DNA from: Alnus glutinosa
Taxonomy: Eukaryota > Streptophyta > Magnoliopsida > Fagales > Betulaceae
DNA length: 64,000 bases
NCBI RefSeq assembly: GCF_958979055.1
Contig: NC_084889.1
Span: forward strand, 3,038,001 to 3,102,000
Direction: 5' to 3'
In this document: positions 11,001 to 23,200 of the stretch, piece after piece
Layout: each line of letters starts with the position of its first letter
Position numbering within the stretch: position 1 is the stretch's first letter
Position numbers and translations under genes: made by a program
Notes under the pieces: model-generated
What the model was told of the DNA's origin: nothing
The model's database searches: none
What the model saw: the letters and a program-made list of their open reading frames with translations, nothing else

Positions 11001-12834
11001 TAATTCATGTGAAACTAAGCTACAAAACACTACTTACTCAAATGACCTCTCCGCTATGTAATTGGCAATGTAAAGTCCTACGAGTGTCGTCCATGACGAG
11101 TAGACGAGATAGATTCCTTCCGATGAACCCGTAGCCGACCCACTTCTAAATAACTGATCATATATATATATAAGAGGGAAAAGAAAAAAAAGCGAATGAA
11201 AAATCCAAAATATACATGTAGGTACGTAGGAAAATACAAGATGACATATGTAAGGAAAGTGCTATTTGTATTAAGACTTTATCCAATATAAATTAGTGAA
11301 AACTGCATTTACCTCCTCAAATTAATTTCTACTCTATTTTTAATATTCAAAAAACTGTAAAAAGTTGCAATTGATTCCCTTTAATTATCTAGCCCTTTCA
11401 TTTAATCAACCCATTCATTAGTATTTTCTGTTAAATTCAACAAAAAAATATGTCACATGCGATACAATTGAGTAAAAAATTATTAATTAATAATGGTTAT
11501 TAGCTGTATGTACCTCGTATATAACCAATGTTCGCCCGTAATTGTCCCACATGTAAAAAAGCGGATAATAATAGTTACTCGCAGACTCAACCGGACCAAG
11601 CCAAGATGAGCAGACATGGTCTTTCAACTCAAGCTGTGTCTCTCTAGAAATACACAGCAGGCTATACTGACAACCTTCAAACATGAACATTATCAGAGTT
11701 TTACATTATAAAGGAATTAAAAACTCTACAACAATATGATATGAGTAATGTTATATATACATCACATTTTTATCTCATTTTATTGAAGTGTTAATACAAC
11801 CGGTTTTTCAATTTTTTTTAGTTTTAACAATGGCTGATTGACAGTTACACATTAATAACGTAGATAAAAGAGTAATGCTAAAAATTATATTTTTATTCCA
11901 AAACTATCTCATAACAGTAATTGTACGTTTGAGATTACTAGGTGCAGGTAAAATAGTTGTAAGATAATAAGGTAGTTCTTGGATTAGTATATATGCATGA
12001 TATGATACCAAAAGCGTCTCCAGGACTTACAATAGAGAGTTGGAGAATGGTCCACATATCTGGCCACTTTCGAGCCTCACGTGAAAAAAAGTAGCGAAGG
12101 CCATCAAAAATAGTGTGGAAGAAAAGAAGACAGAGAATTGAAGAGGCAAAAGTTGTCAAAAATAGAGACAAATTCATTCTCATATACACTCCCATTGACT
12201 GAGAACTGGGAAGATGATAGACAGCTGCTACTAAAAGCCAGGATACGTACCTACAAAACTCAATTTCCAAAAATTACAATGATTAACACACATACATATA
12301 CATGAAGTAAATTAAACACAATCATCATCATAAGATTGAGAGTAAAATTTAATTACCACTTATTGAAATTTGAATAGCTCGGTTTCCCTATTAATGGCTG
12401 GGAAAAGAATTGAACCCAAGGCTGTAAAAAGATGAAGAAGGATCCAAACAAAAAAATGTGCACAGACCACATTACAATGCTGTTGTCATCGGTAATTAGA
12501 GTATGCCTGATGTCGAAGCAGATAAAAAAGACGCAACTCAGAAGTGCAACGACTACGGCATGACGTGAAAGCTCAGGTTGGTAAGGGTATGTGTCGCTTT
12601 TCAATGTTCTTAGAAAACCAGCCCCAACCCTCTTCATCTTCTTGAGGGCCTCCATTAATTAAATTGCTTTCTCCTAGTCTTGCAGTACTAGATAGTTCGT
12701 GTTCCTTGATGATCACCTGATTCAGCATACGGGCAGGCTTCCGAATTTTGTGGAAAGTACGTATTGCTATAAATTAAGACAAGCACTACTCCCAAACACA
12801 ACTTTAGATAAAACCAAAAATATTTAAAAGCATT

Positions 12835-12836
<2 letters not shown>

Positions 12837-12872
<36 letters not shown>
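12837..12872. repeat. (GA)n microsatellite upstream of copy A start
   Basis: About 18 GA units lie 180 bp upstream of the copy A ATG, read as (TC)n in the gene sense. A second run of about 13 units is at 12975-13001. CT-rich tracts are common in plant 5' leaders, but this one would fall in the leader intron. Confidence 0.9.
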
Positions 12873-12876
<4 letters not shown>

Positions 12877-13001
12877 ATATTCCAAGTACTAAAGTTTTAA
12901 TTGGTGAGAAATTATTAAACAAGAAATAAATGAAATCAACGGTCTCAACTCTCAAAGATCCAAAAACAAGTTCATGAGAGAGAGAGAGAGAGAGAGAGAG
13001 A

Positions 13002-14136
13002 ACTTAATTTAAATATGAAAAGCTTGGTTTTTTTTATTTTTATTTTTTTTGGTGGGGGTTATGAAATGGTGGGTGACGATTGATTACGAAAAATAGCAAT
13101 ATATTGTACAGATGAAAGTAAATATACAACTAAAATAACTTAACCGACTTGTGCCTAGATCTGTATTGTTTTTTCCTCAATTTAATCCATTCTTACTTAC
13201 AAAGAAAAATTAAAAATTAAAAGTTTGTAGTCTAATAATTGATTTTGACCGCCATCGAATAATATGTATAAATTTTAGTAAATATAAATATATATATATA
13301 TATTAGAGTATTTGAGTTTTAACGATAAACGTTATATATACTGTCTATGATAGCATGTTTAGCCAAAATACATATAATAAATGAGAATACCTAGGATGGG
13401 CTACTGCATCCAATTAGAAGTTGATAACTCATAAAAACCTAAAAATTACAATAAAAATTTTATAATTTTACAACTCATAAAAAATCAAAAATTAAAACAA
13501 AAATACAATAAACATGAAAATACCAAATTCACTACTCATCTCTATTCTCTCTAATCCATTCCGGACCCTTGCCCCCTCCAATATTTCTCATTCTCACAGC
13601 CCTCAAGGCTTCCGCCTGCTTCCACACCAGCTCTACAGGCGACTACAGCTTCTTTGTTAGTTTTAATTTGATTACGTGTTTCAACTTACCTGCACCCAGA
13701 AGTCAATTTCGCTCTGGAGCATTTCCGGGAACTCTTCTTGCACCGACGTTCCCAGCATATGACCACACTTTGTCAAAATCTGCCGGGTCTAATTTTTCTG
13801 ACTTCAGGTCAGTTGCTTCCTTAATACCAGTCTTCTTAAGAGAGAAAGGGTCCGGCGGAGGCAAGGATCAACTGGACAGACGACCACATCGGCAAAATCC
13901 GGCCAGATCTGTATCGGGGTCGTGGTCGTGGTCGGCTGGTGTGTTGGGCAACAGTTTCAGATCTGGCCATTTTTGGCCGCTCCACATTCTGGCAAAGTTT
14001 TGTCGTGGCGGTTGGCGGAATCCGGCGGCGGGTGGAGCTGAACAGGTGGCGGATTTAAAACTGGTTGGACTCTTTAATTAAAAGGAAAAATATTGAGTGC
14101 TTTTCATCCTTAATGTATTTTAGTCTTTTAATGATT
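13002..14136. other. No recognised gene
   Basis: AT-rich to 13500, then a more GC-rich stretch (13560-14080) that is open on the plus strand for 170 codons. The translation is low in complexity and matches no family I know, so I treat it as non-coding or transposon-derived. Confidence 0.55.
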
Positions 14137-14420
14137 TGTCAATGAAACGATTAAACATGGATGATTATGTATTTTTGTGAATATTCCAGACAAATGGAAT
14201 CAAACCGAATAACAGAAGCAGAAATTCATGCAGGAAACGTACGGTACAAAAGCATTGGCAAATCAAAAAAACAATCAACCAGCCGGACACCAATTATAAG
14301 GAGCACAATCTCGAAAATGAAGAAAGAAATTCGTGAGATATATAGAAGGATCGGAAAGAGAGGCACCTGCGAGCTCGAACAGTAGCTAGCTTGGCAAGGA
14401 AAAAATTGAAGAGCAATGGC
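14137..14420. repeat. Duplicated leader block, copy 1
   Basis: This block is repeated in the same orientation at about 17978-18311. Shared stretches include 'agacaaatggaatcaaac', 'cagaaattcatgcaggaaac', 'aaagcattggcaaatcaaaa', 'gaagaaagaaattcgtgaga' and 'agagaggcacctgcgag'. It includes the leader exon and donor proposed for copy A. Confidence 0.85.
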
Positions 14421-14450
14421 ATGGAGAGACTAGACTATTTATATATAAAG
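14367..14450 (-). promoter_or_regulatory. Probable promoter and leader exon of copy A
   Basis: On the minus strand TTTATATATAAATAG (about 14436-14449) is a good TATA box. About 40-70 bp downstream comes GAGCTCGCAG|GTGCCTCTC, a plausible splice donor at 14366. This suggests a short non-coding leader exon joined over an intron of about 1.7 kb to the exon carrying the ATG at 12655. Copy C shows a similar layout. This is inferred; no transcript is available. Confidence 0.45.
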
Positions 14451-14769
14451 AAGAATGGGCTGACGTTAATGTTTCATGAAGTCCGACATTTTTACAAATT
14501 CTACGCGCTTTTCTTTTCCTTTTCTTTTTACTTTTTTTTTTTTTTTCAAATGTGATATCTTCGTTGATAAGAAACCCAAAGGGTTAACATTGAGCAATAC
14601 ATTTCCTACGAAAAATATTATAAATAATATATGGAATTTCTTCCGACTGTATATTATTTATGACATAAGTTATAGTCGCTTAAGATAGAACATGAGCTGT
14701 TGAGTTTGTCTCTTTCCACACATGAATCATTTGAGAGGACCTCAAAGAACACAATTCAAATCGGATGCC

Positions 14770-15640
14770 TTCTATGAAATGCCCAAATCTATTGAGGTCA
14801 AGACTTTCTGAATTGATCTTGTTAACAACCTGCTACACATCACCTTCAAGGATAATATCAAACATCTCTAATTCCTTAATGACAAGAATTGCGTGAAGAG
14901 CTGCCCACACTTCGGCCATTGTAGGATCAATGCTAATAGAATGGGTGGTACTCTGAGCGGCCAACACATTCCCTTCGTTGTCCTTAGCAATAGTCCCAAA
15001 ACCAACTCGTCCCAATTTCTTATAAAGGGCCGAGTCCCAATTCACTTTGAATATTCCCCAGGGAACCAACTCCTCCCAATTACTTATCAAGGGCTACATC
15101 CCAATTCACTTGCAACCGACATAACCTGCTGAATAGTACGGGAAGGTTGTATGGTCTCTCCACTTTCAAAGTATTCTCCCTTTGGAAATCCTCAGGTGAA
15201 GCCTGCGCCTTCTGAAGCACTTCCAAGGGGTGTTTGAACATTCCTCCATGAATATATAGTAGTATTCCTATGTAGCCAAATATTGCGTGCAAGAATGACC
15301 ATCAGCTCTAATTCTTCTTTGGTGCACCTCTCACTGATCAGATCAGCAAATAAGGTCTGAAAACATTTACCCATGCCGCAAGTCTTTTCGAATTTAATTG
15401 GTCTGCACCCCCACACATCTTATGCTGCCGGGCATTTCCATAGAATATGGGTAACTAATTAATTCTTCCTCTTGAATACAAATAAGACACTTCATATCAG
15501 GCACGACCTTCCGTCGAAAGAGGTTGTCTTTTGAAGGTAGCAAGTTATTGCTAACTCGCCATAGAAACATTTTTGTGATATTGGGGACTTTGTAGGTTCC
15601 AAATGCTCTTCCAAACTGTAGACCCAATCATGGGGTTCAA
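14770..15640 (-). pseudogene. Decayed LINE fragment (reverse-transcriptase zinc-binding and RNase H end)
   Basis: Minus-strand frames carry, in order, the zinc-binding region of plant L1-type LINEs (VPNITKMFLWRVSNNLLPSK, then NLFRRKVVPDMKCLIC), a linker with RNIWLHRNT, and an RNase H-like part (VNWDSALYKKLGRVGFGTIA, then AEVWAALHAILV). Stops and frame changes separate the parts, so it is dead. A segment of about 47 bp around VNWD.AL.K is present twice in tandem (near 15000-15050 and 15065-15112). Nothing of the endonuclease or reverse transcriptase core is left. Confidence 0.75.
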
Positions 15641-15993
15641 ACAAGTGGCGGAGCCAAAATTCCAATTGAGGGGGGTTAATTTTTTTTTTTTTTAATGAAT
15701 AAAAAAAAGTTGAACAAAAATTAATTCAAAATATTAAAAAATATAACTAACCAAATAAATAAACAATTCAACAAAAGTTATTTATTGTTTAAAACATATA
15801 AACAATAGGACGGTAATGAAAAAAATATATATATATATTCTTAGGCAAGAATTTTTTGACAGGTTTGCTAAATTTACTTCGATATGAGCTCGTTTAAAAA
15901 TTTGATTGAAGTTCAATAGAATTATTATTGTTCTCCATAATATTATTAGGTAACTAGAATAATATATTTCATACATACAATTAAAATATGTAA

Positions 15994-16037
<44 letters not shown>

Positions 16038-17977
16038 TTATTTATTTATAAACAATTAATTTAGAAGAAAAATCTAAACATAAAAGTTTAATCAATGTAA
16101 AAGTTTAATTGGGTATCTGAAATATGTTTAGAAAAAATTGATTTGAATTGATACGAATAGTTGAAGGCTTACAACAGGAGAAATATTGTAGAAAGAATTG
16201 TACGTTGGGGCATATTACGATTCTCTAATCGCAAATTCATTCTCTTTCACTTTTTTTTTTCTTTTTTTCTGATTTGTGAAATTCCAGTATATCTGTACAG
16301 GCTGTATTTGTTTGGTTCCAGACACGGTGTTGCAAATTACCAAGAGTTCAAATGTAATAGACTTAAAGTTGGCCGAAATTTTAAAAAAGAAGAAGAAAAA
16401 AAAGAAAAAGAAGAAGGTAAAAGTTGGCCCTTTATTTCATGGGCTCATGCTTTTTCCTTTTCAGGATTCTTTATCGTTGCCTTCAAAGTCTTGTTTTATT
16501 AAAGTTTTTCAGTGTCAATGTGATATATACTTCTGAAAGAAAAAAGAGCAGTCGATAGTAGCTCAAATATCCACATTTTATTTTATTAGAATAGACATTA
16601 TCATAACTTGCTTTGTACTAATTTTTGTATTTTATATTTAATTGTAGAGTATTATTTAATTATAAAAATGGAGTTGGAAGGACAAATTCGTAGTGCTGTA
16701 TGCGGATGAAATAAGAAATGATAAAATTGAAGAAAAGAAAGAACAAAAGAAAGCAAAGGAAATTGAAGAATAGCAAGGCAAAAGAAAGCATGGCCCACAA
16801 GAAAGAAGACTTCTCTCCTTGTTTTTGCACCAAACTGCGTGACTCAGCTCACAACTGATAAGCTCACGTGAACAAGCCCATGTGTTTCAATAAGGAATAA
16901 GAAATGAAAGGCGCTGCAAATTATGCAAGCGGGCCAAGTCGTAGCTGGAGTGAAGCACAGATCGAGAAAAGGCAAATGAAAAAGAAAGAAAGAAAGGCGC
17001 CAAACTGCAGGAAAAGAAAGAAAAAAGGCGGTGGAAAATAATTCCTTTCTTCAGATAAGAGAACAGTAGGAGGGAGCTGAGTTCTCTCCCGCACACGGAA
17101 GCACGGCAGAGGAATTTTTCTCAGTTCGTTTGGCCAGACTCTCTCGCACAGTAACGACAAGCCGCAGCAGAATAAAAAAAGAGGAGCAGAGAATTGAGCA
17201 AAGGCTCCATGCTAGAAATTTGTCCTTAATATTCAAGTTGTTTCTTTTTCACATCTTTTTATTTGTACCGTACTAAATTTCAAGCTAAGGAAAAAGTCTA
17301 GTATTTTTTTTTTTTTTTAATGTATTCTTAAGATTATTTTATTTGTTATTCTTTATAAATTAATGATTGAATATTGGAGATGATTTTTATTTGGAAGTAA
17401 TTTCATGTAACAAGTTTATTTTGATTCATTATGATTTTTGTTTATAGCAAATGCTTACTTTGTTTGATCTGTTATGATTCAAAAATATATTGAATACTTA
17501 ATTTATCGTAACATGTTATTATAATTAAGTTTTTATCAACCCAAGTTTATTCTATATTTTATTTTTCTTTGCGTTTAATTAATTGTTTTATCTTCTGATT
17601 AGAAAAATTGATTCTCTATCTAGTTGAAAAAAAAATTATCTATATATATCTCAAAAAGACTTGATAGGTTGTTAAATGGAACTCTGAAGCCTTAGTATGT
17701 TCCATCAATATTTTCAAGTCTCACTTTTATTAATTTAGTTTAGCTAAGTTAATTTTAGTTTATCATCTCTCAATTAATGGAGAGATTATATTGCTCTACT
17801 TTTTAATAGAAAAATAACTCAATTTAATTTTTTTACAATAATAAAATTTTACTTAATATCTACTATTCTTAATCATGAATCAAAAATTTATTACTTATAA
17901 AAGTATGCATTTGAATTTGCATTCTTTTTTAGCAGCAGCGGTCTAAACGGGCCACTTCACGCGTGCAATACCCAATG
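15641..17977. other. No recognised gene
   Basis: AT-rich DNA with a (TA)n run at 15999-16032 and a purine-rich stretch at 16380-16420 and 16700-17040. Open frames here are low-complexity Lys, Phe or Ser runs. No conserved motif is seen. Confidence 0.6.
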
Positions 17978-18311
17978 TGAACAGATTAAACGACGTGGAT
18001 GATTATGTGCATATTCCAAGGAACACGGAAAAGAAACTTTATACATGTTCCACATTTGAAAAGGCACAGACAAATGGAATCAAACGGAAGAATAACAGTA
18101 GCAGAAATTCATGCAGGAAACGGTACAAAAGCATTGGCAAATCAAAAAATAATCAACCGGACACCAATTATAATTAAGGAGCACAATCTCAAAAAATGAA
18201 GAAAGAAATTCGTGAGATGAAGGATAGGAAAGAGAGGCACCTGCGAGGCTGCGAGCTCGATCCGTACGTACCTAGCTTAGTCGGTAAGGAAAAAATTGAA
18301 AGGCAATTGCC
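17978..18311. repeat. Duplicated leader block, copy 2
   Basis: This is a direct repeat of 14137-14420. It keeps the minus-strand donor CTCGCAG|GTGCC (near 18240), but the TATA region is replaced by a (TA)n run. No phosphoesterase exons follow it on the minus strand, and it faces away from copy B, so it looks like an orphan promoter or leader left by a duplication. Confidence 0.8.
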
Positions 18312-18312
18312 T

Positions 18313-18344
<32 letters not shown>

Positions 18345-18346
<2 letters not shown>

Positions 18347-18480
18347 AAGTGATTCCTATACACCAAGTTACAACAAATGTACAATACTCCTTCACATGGG
18401 GTGGGCTCCACAGTGTGTGGGGCCCACCCCATGTGAAGGGGTGTTGTACATTTGTTGTAGGAGTGATGTACAACTATCAT
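18345..18480. mobile_element. Palindromic MITE between two (TA)n runs
   Basis: The arms pair around about 18413: 'acaacaaatgtacaatactc', then 'cttcacatggggtgggct' and 'ccaca', against 'tgtgtggggcccacccc', 'atgtgaaggggtgttg' and 'tacatttgttgt'. Arms are about 45 bp with few mismatches and almost no loop. (TA)n microsatellites at 18315-18342 and 18486-18533 flank it, which fits a TA-targeting element. Confidence 0.75.
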
Positions 18481-18482
18481 TA

Positions 18483-18533
<51 letters not shown>

Positions 18534-18538
<5 letters not shown>

Positions 18539-20157
18539 GAAGAAAGCGTCGGACTTTAGTGTTGACTTGTCTCATCAAGCCTATAGTGCTGCGACCACTC
18601 GATCGCCGGCCACTTTTACGACACCATCGGATTATCTAAACCTAAATGCGAAAAGCATTCAGCTTAGGTGTAATGTCACATGTTATTGAGCTGTAGCCGA
18701 ATGGATATCTATTTTATTTTATTTTATTTTTTAATATATATTTCTCTCAATGGGTTTTTGTCTCTTTCTCACTTAGCCTTTCACCGTGATTTCTCACGTT
18801 TCACATCGCCTCTTTGAGCTAGAGCCGAATGGAGGATACCCTTTTTTTTATTTTTTTTCTTCTTTTTTTTTTCCTTTCTTTTGTTTTTTTTAATATTTCT
18901 CTCGATGGGTTTTGTCTATTTCTCACTTTGCCTTTCACCATGATTTCTAATTAATGTTTCACATTGCCTCTTTTTCTCTAGTTTCAAATAGATTATTTTA
19001 ATAAAATAGAGAAAAAGTATAAATAAGTTAGTGAAATAAGGTGTTGAAAAATGATTAGTTAAACTAGAAAAAAAAAATGGGTTTTGATTAACCAGTTTAC
19101 ATAAAAATATGCCTAAACTATTGAGAATACTCTTAATTATTAAAAATTAAGTAGTATTAAAGGAGTAATACTACATATCATCCTTGTATTTTTTTTGTTT
19201 CTCTAAAATTGATATGACTCTTAAAAATACTATTGGATCAAAATTTAATAATCTATCATAAATTCAATGGTAATTTTCACAATCACATCAACTTCAAAAA
19301 AATAACACAAATGTAATATGTAGCATAACTCATATTAAAGGCTTTAGGAGAGGAGTTCCGCGTGCATTCAGAATCTCAAACCTAGCTTGACACTATTTGG
19401 CTTCTAGTAGTTATCTTCTTCTCTTCTTCTTTTTTTTCGTTTTTTAGCTTTGCCATACACAATTCTACTCACATGGGTGCGACCCATGTGGTAGGTCTCA
19501 CTCACATGAGTTCAATTCCATGTAAGTCGTATAATTATTGTGTATGATTATTATTGTGTAAGAAACATTTTTCATTCTTTTATTTCGTTGTTGAAAGGAG
19601 TTGGAATAATATAATATACTTCATTTGATAAAATAATTTTTTTTCTCCTTTTTAAAAAAAAATAATAAAAATAATTATTAACAAATATTTCAAAATACTA
19701 AACACTAAAAATTATTTTTATTTTTATATTTTATCAAAACTTTTTTTCCGAACAAAATACATTATATCCTTTAAAAAGAACTATCAAACTGCATGAACGA
19801 ATATTCTATCATGGGCATCTGATCATTGACTGCGCGAGAGGAGTGGGGTGTGAAAGAAACAAATTTTAATATAAAAAAACAAAAATCATTTCGCATGGAT
19901 CATGTCATTAATTTCTTACCAAAACTCGATGACTTGTATGCAAGTGGACTAGTTGTAGTAAATTTAAATAATATTCGGATTCAACGCCAAGCTGACCATA
20001 ACTGTCGTCACTTTTTTTAAGTGAAAGTTTACTTTTTCCCACAAGCCAAGAGCAAGTCAAGCTCCAGCAAGTGACGCGCGTCAATCCTTCTCTAAGAAGT
20101 AACAAGTTTTACTTCATGATCAAGAAAAGCAACGTGGCATGTTGCTTCTTCTACACC
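18534..20157. other. Intergenic DNA upstream of copy B
   Basis: There are poly-T runs and an imperfect repeat pair (18690-18800 and 18815-18980: 'tctctcaatgggttttgtc' type, followed by 'tcactt.gcctttcaccatgatttct'). No gene is seen. Confidence 0.6.
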
Positions 20158-20158
20158 A

Positions 20159-20164
20159 TATAAA
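20159..20164 (+). promoter_or_regulatory. Probable TATA box of copy B
   Basis: CCATATAAAC lies 78-84 bp upstream of the ATG at 20242, which would give an unspliced leader of about 50 nt. A and C instead appear to have a spliced leader exon, so B probably acquired a different promoter. Position only; no transcript data. Confidence 0.4.
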
Positions 20165-20241
20165 CAAAAGAGGGCCCACCAATAACTTGTTAAAATCAAG
20201 TCAAACATAACACTAACAAGAATATACGTGAAGCCCTCAAA

Positions 20242-23200
20242 ATGGAGGAGGCGGTAATTAGGACTAGCGGTTTCCAAAATGCATTGAGAACCGCCACGAC
20301 CGAGAGGATTAGAACAATTCGTGTGTGGTTCAGGATTCTGACCAAATCACGCAATGCGGCACTCGTTCCACTCCTGAGTTTCGTCTTTATTACCTTGTTC
20401 GACATTCGGTGTACTCTTAACGACGACAACAGCGTCATATGGCGGTCTATGCATGCCTGTTTGTTGGCATTCTTCTTTTTTTTTTTACAGCCTTGGGTCC
20501 GATTCTTTTCCCAGCCATTGACAGGGAAGACAAGCTATATACAAATTAATAAGTGGTAAGTCTTACTTTCAATCTTACGATAGCTAGTTGAACACTATGG
20601 TATGAGTAATTTTTGGGAGTTCTTTTTCAGGTATGCATCGTGGCTTTCAGCAGCAACTGCATATCATCTTCCTATGAGAATGAATCCGTCTTTTTTGTTG
20701 ACAACTTTTGCCGCTTCTGTTCTGTTTCTTCTTGTCTTCCACTCCATTTTTGAAGGCCTTCGCTACATTTTTTCAAGCGAGATTCAAAAGTGGCCAGACA
20801 AATGGACCGTTCTCAAGCGTATATGGACCATTCTTAAACTTTCTGCCGTAAGTCCTGGAGAGGCTGTTGGTATCTCAATATATATATATCATGTTGTAGA
20901 TCTTTTCCCTTTATAATATGTAAACTCTGAATACTTTTTCATACTTTGAAGGGTGTGAGTGTAGCCAGCTGCGTTTTTCTGCGTCACTGTAGAGAGAGAC
21001 CACTTGCAAAAAGAAGCTTTAAGCAGGTACGTCTACAACCATTGAAGAATCCTTTGAACACGTACAAAAATAACAAAATTATGTACGTTTGTGGTACATA
21101 CGAAAATTTAGCTGCCACATGGCCCTAATTCTTACATTTATCGAATATTCTGTCGATCTCACCTCTATGAAGTTCTGAATGATTTTGCCCTTAATTAATT
21201 AGCAAATATAATTTCGACGGGGAATTTTTTCCTATATAAATAGTTTGGATACTAGCGGCTATTTTTATCCATACTTTTATCATATATACGTATAATTCCT
21301 TTCTTTTCTTTTCTTTTTTTTGTTCTCAGTTAACAATCAGTTGGCTGCCTGCGGGTTCACCGGATGAAGTCTTTCATGCCTTCTTGTTATGGTCAGTTGT
21401 TATAGGCATTTACATGGTCAATTATGTAGCCAAGAGGTTATCAACGTGAGTATTATATATTTTGTAGCTTGACTTTATGATGTGCATGATTTTTATACTT
21501 TTATTTTTGAAACATAAATTATTAGGATTTAAAGATCTCTTGCTTGGAATATTATGAGCTGGACTGAGATCGAGTTCTCTTATGCTCTTTTGGCCAGGTC
21601 AGGGGAAGAATCTACGAAGAATAAGCAAATGAAGCCTGACTTTTTAGATATGGTTCCCTGGTACTCAGGGTACGTACAGATATATGTTTCCATTTTTTCT
21701 TTCTTTCTTTCTTTTTTGGGAGAAGATTTTTAGGGTTTATGCTCTCTGTTGATGGCTATGTGTTGCAGAACATCAGCTGACCTATACAAGACTGTTTTTG
21801 ACCTCCTGGTATCAGTAAATGTCTTCCTAGGTCGCTTTGACATGCGTATATTGCAGGTATATATATATATATATATATATAGTCCTACATATATATATAT
21901 ATATACTTGCGCCTATTATACATATTCATGATACCATTAGGTTATTGTGTCCATCTTCAGGCAGCAATGAATCAGGTTCAAGGTGTGCCAACAGATAAAA
22001 AGAAGGCTCAAGATGGAGTTCAACAAGGAAATTCTGTTTATGATCCTTTTAGTAAAGAGGAAGAACTATGGTTTGATTTCATGGCTGATACTGGTGATGG
22101 TGGGAACTCAACCTATACTGTCGCACGCCTACTCGCTCAGCCTTCCATTCGTTGCACTAATTCAGAGCTTGACTTACGACGTGGAAAGTTACTACTCATT
22201 GGAGGCGATATTGCGTAAGTTGACAATCCTTATGTTTTTTTTTTTTTTATTTTTTTTTTTTTGTTTTTTTTTTTATGAAAATCCCTATATTTAACTGCTT
22301 CCAATTACTTGGAGATTTAATATTCCTCGTTGGATGGGATATCGTCTAAATTGACAATTCTAATATAAGATTAATTGGAAAAATTAAACAAAACATACCT
22401 CTCTCAAACTAACACCTAATTTACAATATTCCACCAAACTATGAATTACCTCAATGTTCTCTCTAAACTACCAAAATTTCTCAATGTGTTCCAAATGAAT
22501 GAAAAAAAAGTGGTGACAGCCCCACGGTTTTTTTTTCCGAATTTTAAGAGATATTTTTGTCTGTCTTAAAAAAATAAAAATAAATGAAAGAATGTTTGCC
22601 TTTTAACAGGACAAAATGGGTACATTATTGCAATCGGTAGTAATTTGAGGGTGAAGTACATTGTAAATTGAGTGTTAGTCTCATACGTGTATTTTTTCCT
22701 AAAAGATTTTATGATGTCTTTCAAAAATATGCAATAAAATCTTGCTTCTTTAATATTCTGTATAGCATTAGTAATTATTTTATATATTTTTTTAACATCT
22801 TTTGTTTGTTTAATTAATGGATATATATTGATGTTGAATTATAGGTATCCTAATCCGTCACAAATCACATATGAAAGACGCCTCTTTCTTCCTTTCGAGT
22901 ATGCTCTTCAGCCACCACCGTGGTATAAGGAAGACCATATGGCTGCTAGCAAGCCTGAGGTGCCTCATAGGGTGTCAGAGTTCATGCGTAAAAAAAAATG
23001 CAACAAAACGAAATACCAAGAACAAGCGATGCCATATGATGGCCCTAGATGTTTTATCATTCCTGGAAACCACGGTTGGATTGAAATCTTAATTTGAAAT
23101 GTCTCTGTTTTTGTGTCTTTATCCGATCATTTCAAAGCCCTCAAAGTTGGTTGTCGTTTAGAATGTCATTTTGTGCAATAATATAGATCTATATATTTTT

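Larger units (their letters stand above)
1244..12655 (-). pseudogene. Copy A: broken multipass membrane calcineurin-like phosphoesterase gene
   Basis: Fifteen exons match copies B and C: 12357-12655, 12031-12250, 11514-11674, 11038-11153, 10861-10938, 10644-10731, 10159-10391, 9089-9228, 8738-8941, 8291-8635, 8080-8181, 6770-7067, 6385-6533, 1526-1810 and 1244-1432. The phosphoesterase motifs DTGD, GGDLAYP, GNHD, THQP and GDIHH are all still present. Exon 3 is 161 bp against 246 in copy C, because of an internal deletion of about 85 bp, and it reads into a stop. Exon 9 is 204 bp against 200, a 4-bp gain near the GGWFMPQ codons that shifts the frame. The exon 12 donor is GC (CAG|GCAAGT) instead of GT. 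A retrotransposon lies in intron 13, 35 bp before exon 14. Skipping exon 3 would keep frame, but exon 9 would still be broken. The other exons keep good frames and splice sites, so decay is recent. It may still be transcribed. Confidence 0.88.

Noticed and set aside
13569..14081. A 170-codon plus-strand open frame
   Set aside because: No family motif, odd composition, no splice or promoter context; probably a chance frame in a GC-richer stretch.
15641..15720. A G-run plus poly-T block like the end of a transposon
   Set aside because: No paired terminus or target duplication found.
18189..18639. Frames rich in YIYIYI
   Set aside because: Translations of (TA)n runs; the same applies to 28904-29230 and 21749-21931.
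21027..21329. Possible hidden remainder of exon 3 in copy B
   Set aside because: I read the intron in all plus-strand frames and found no trace of the CSSWFAPVGSASDYPL region.
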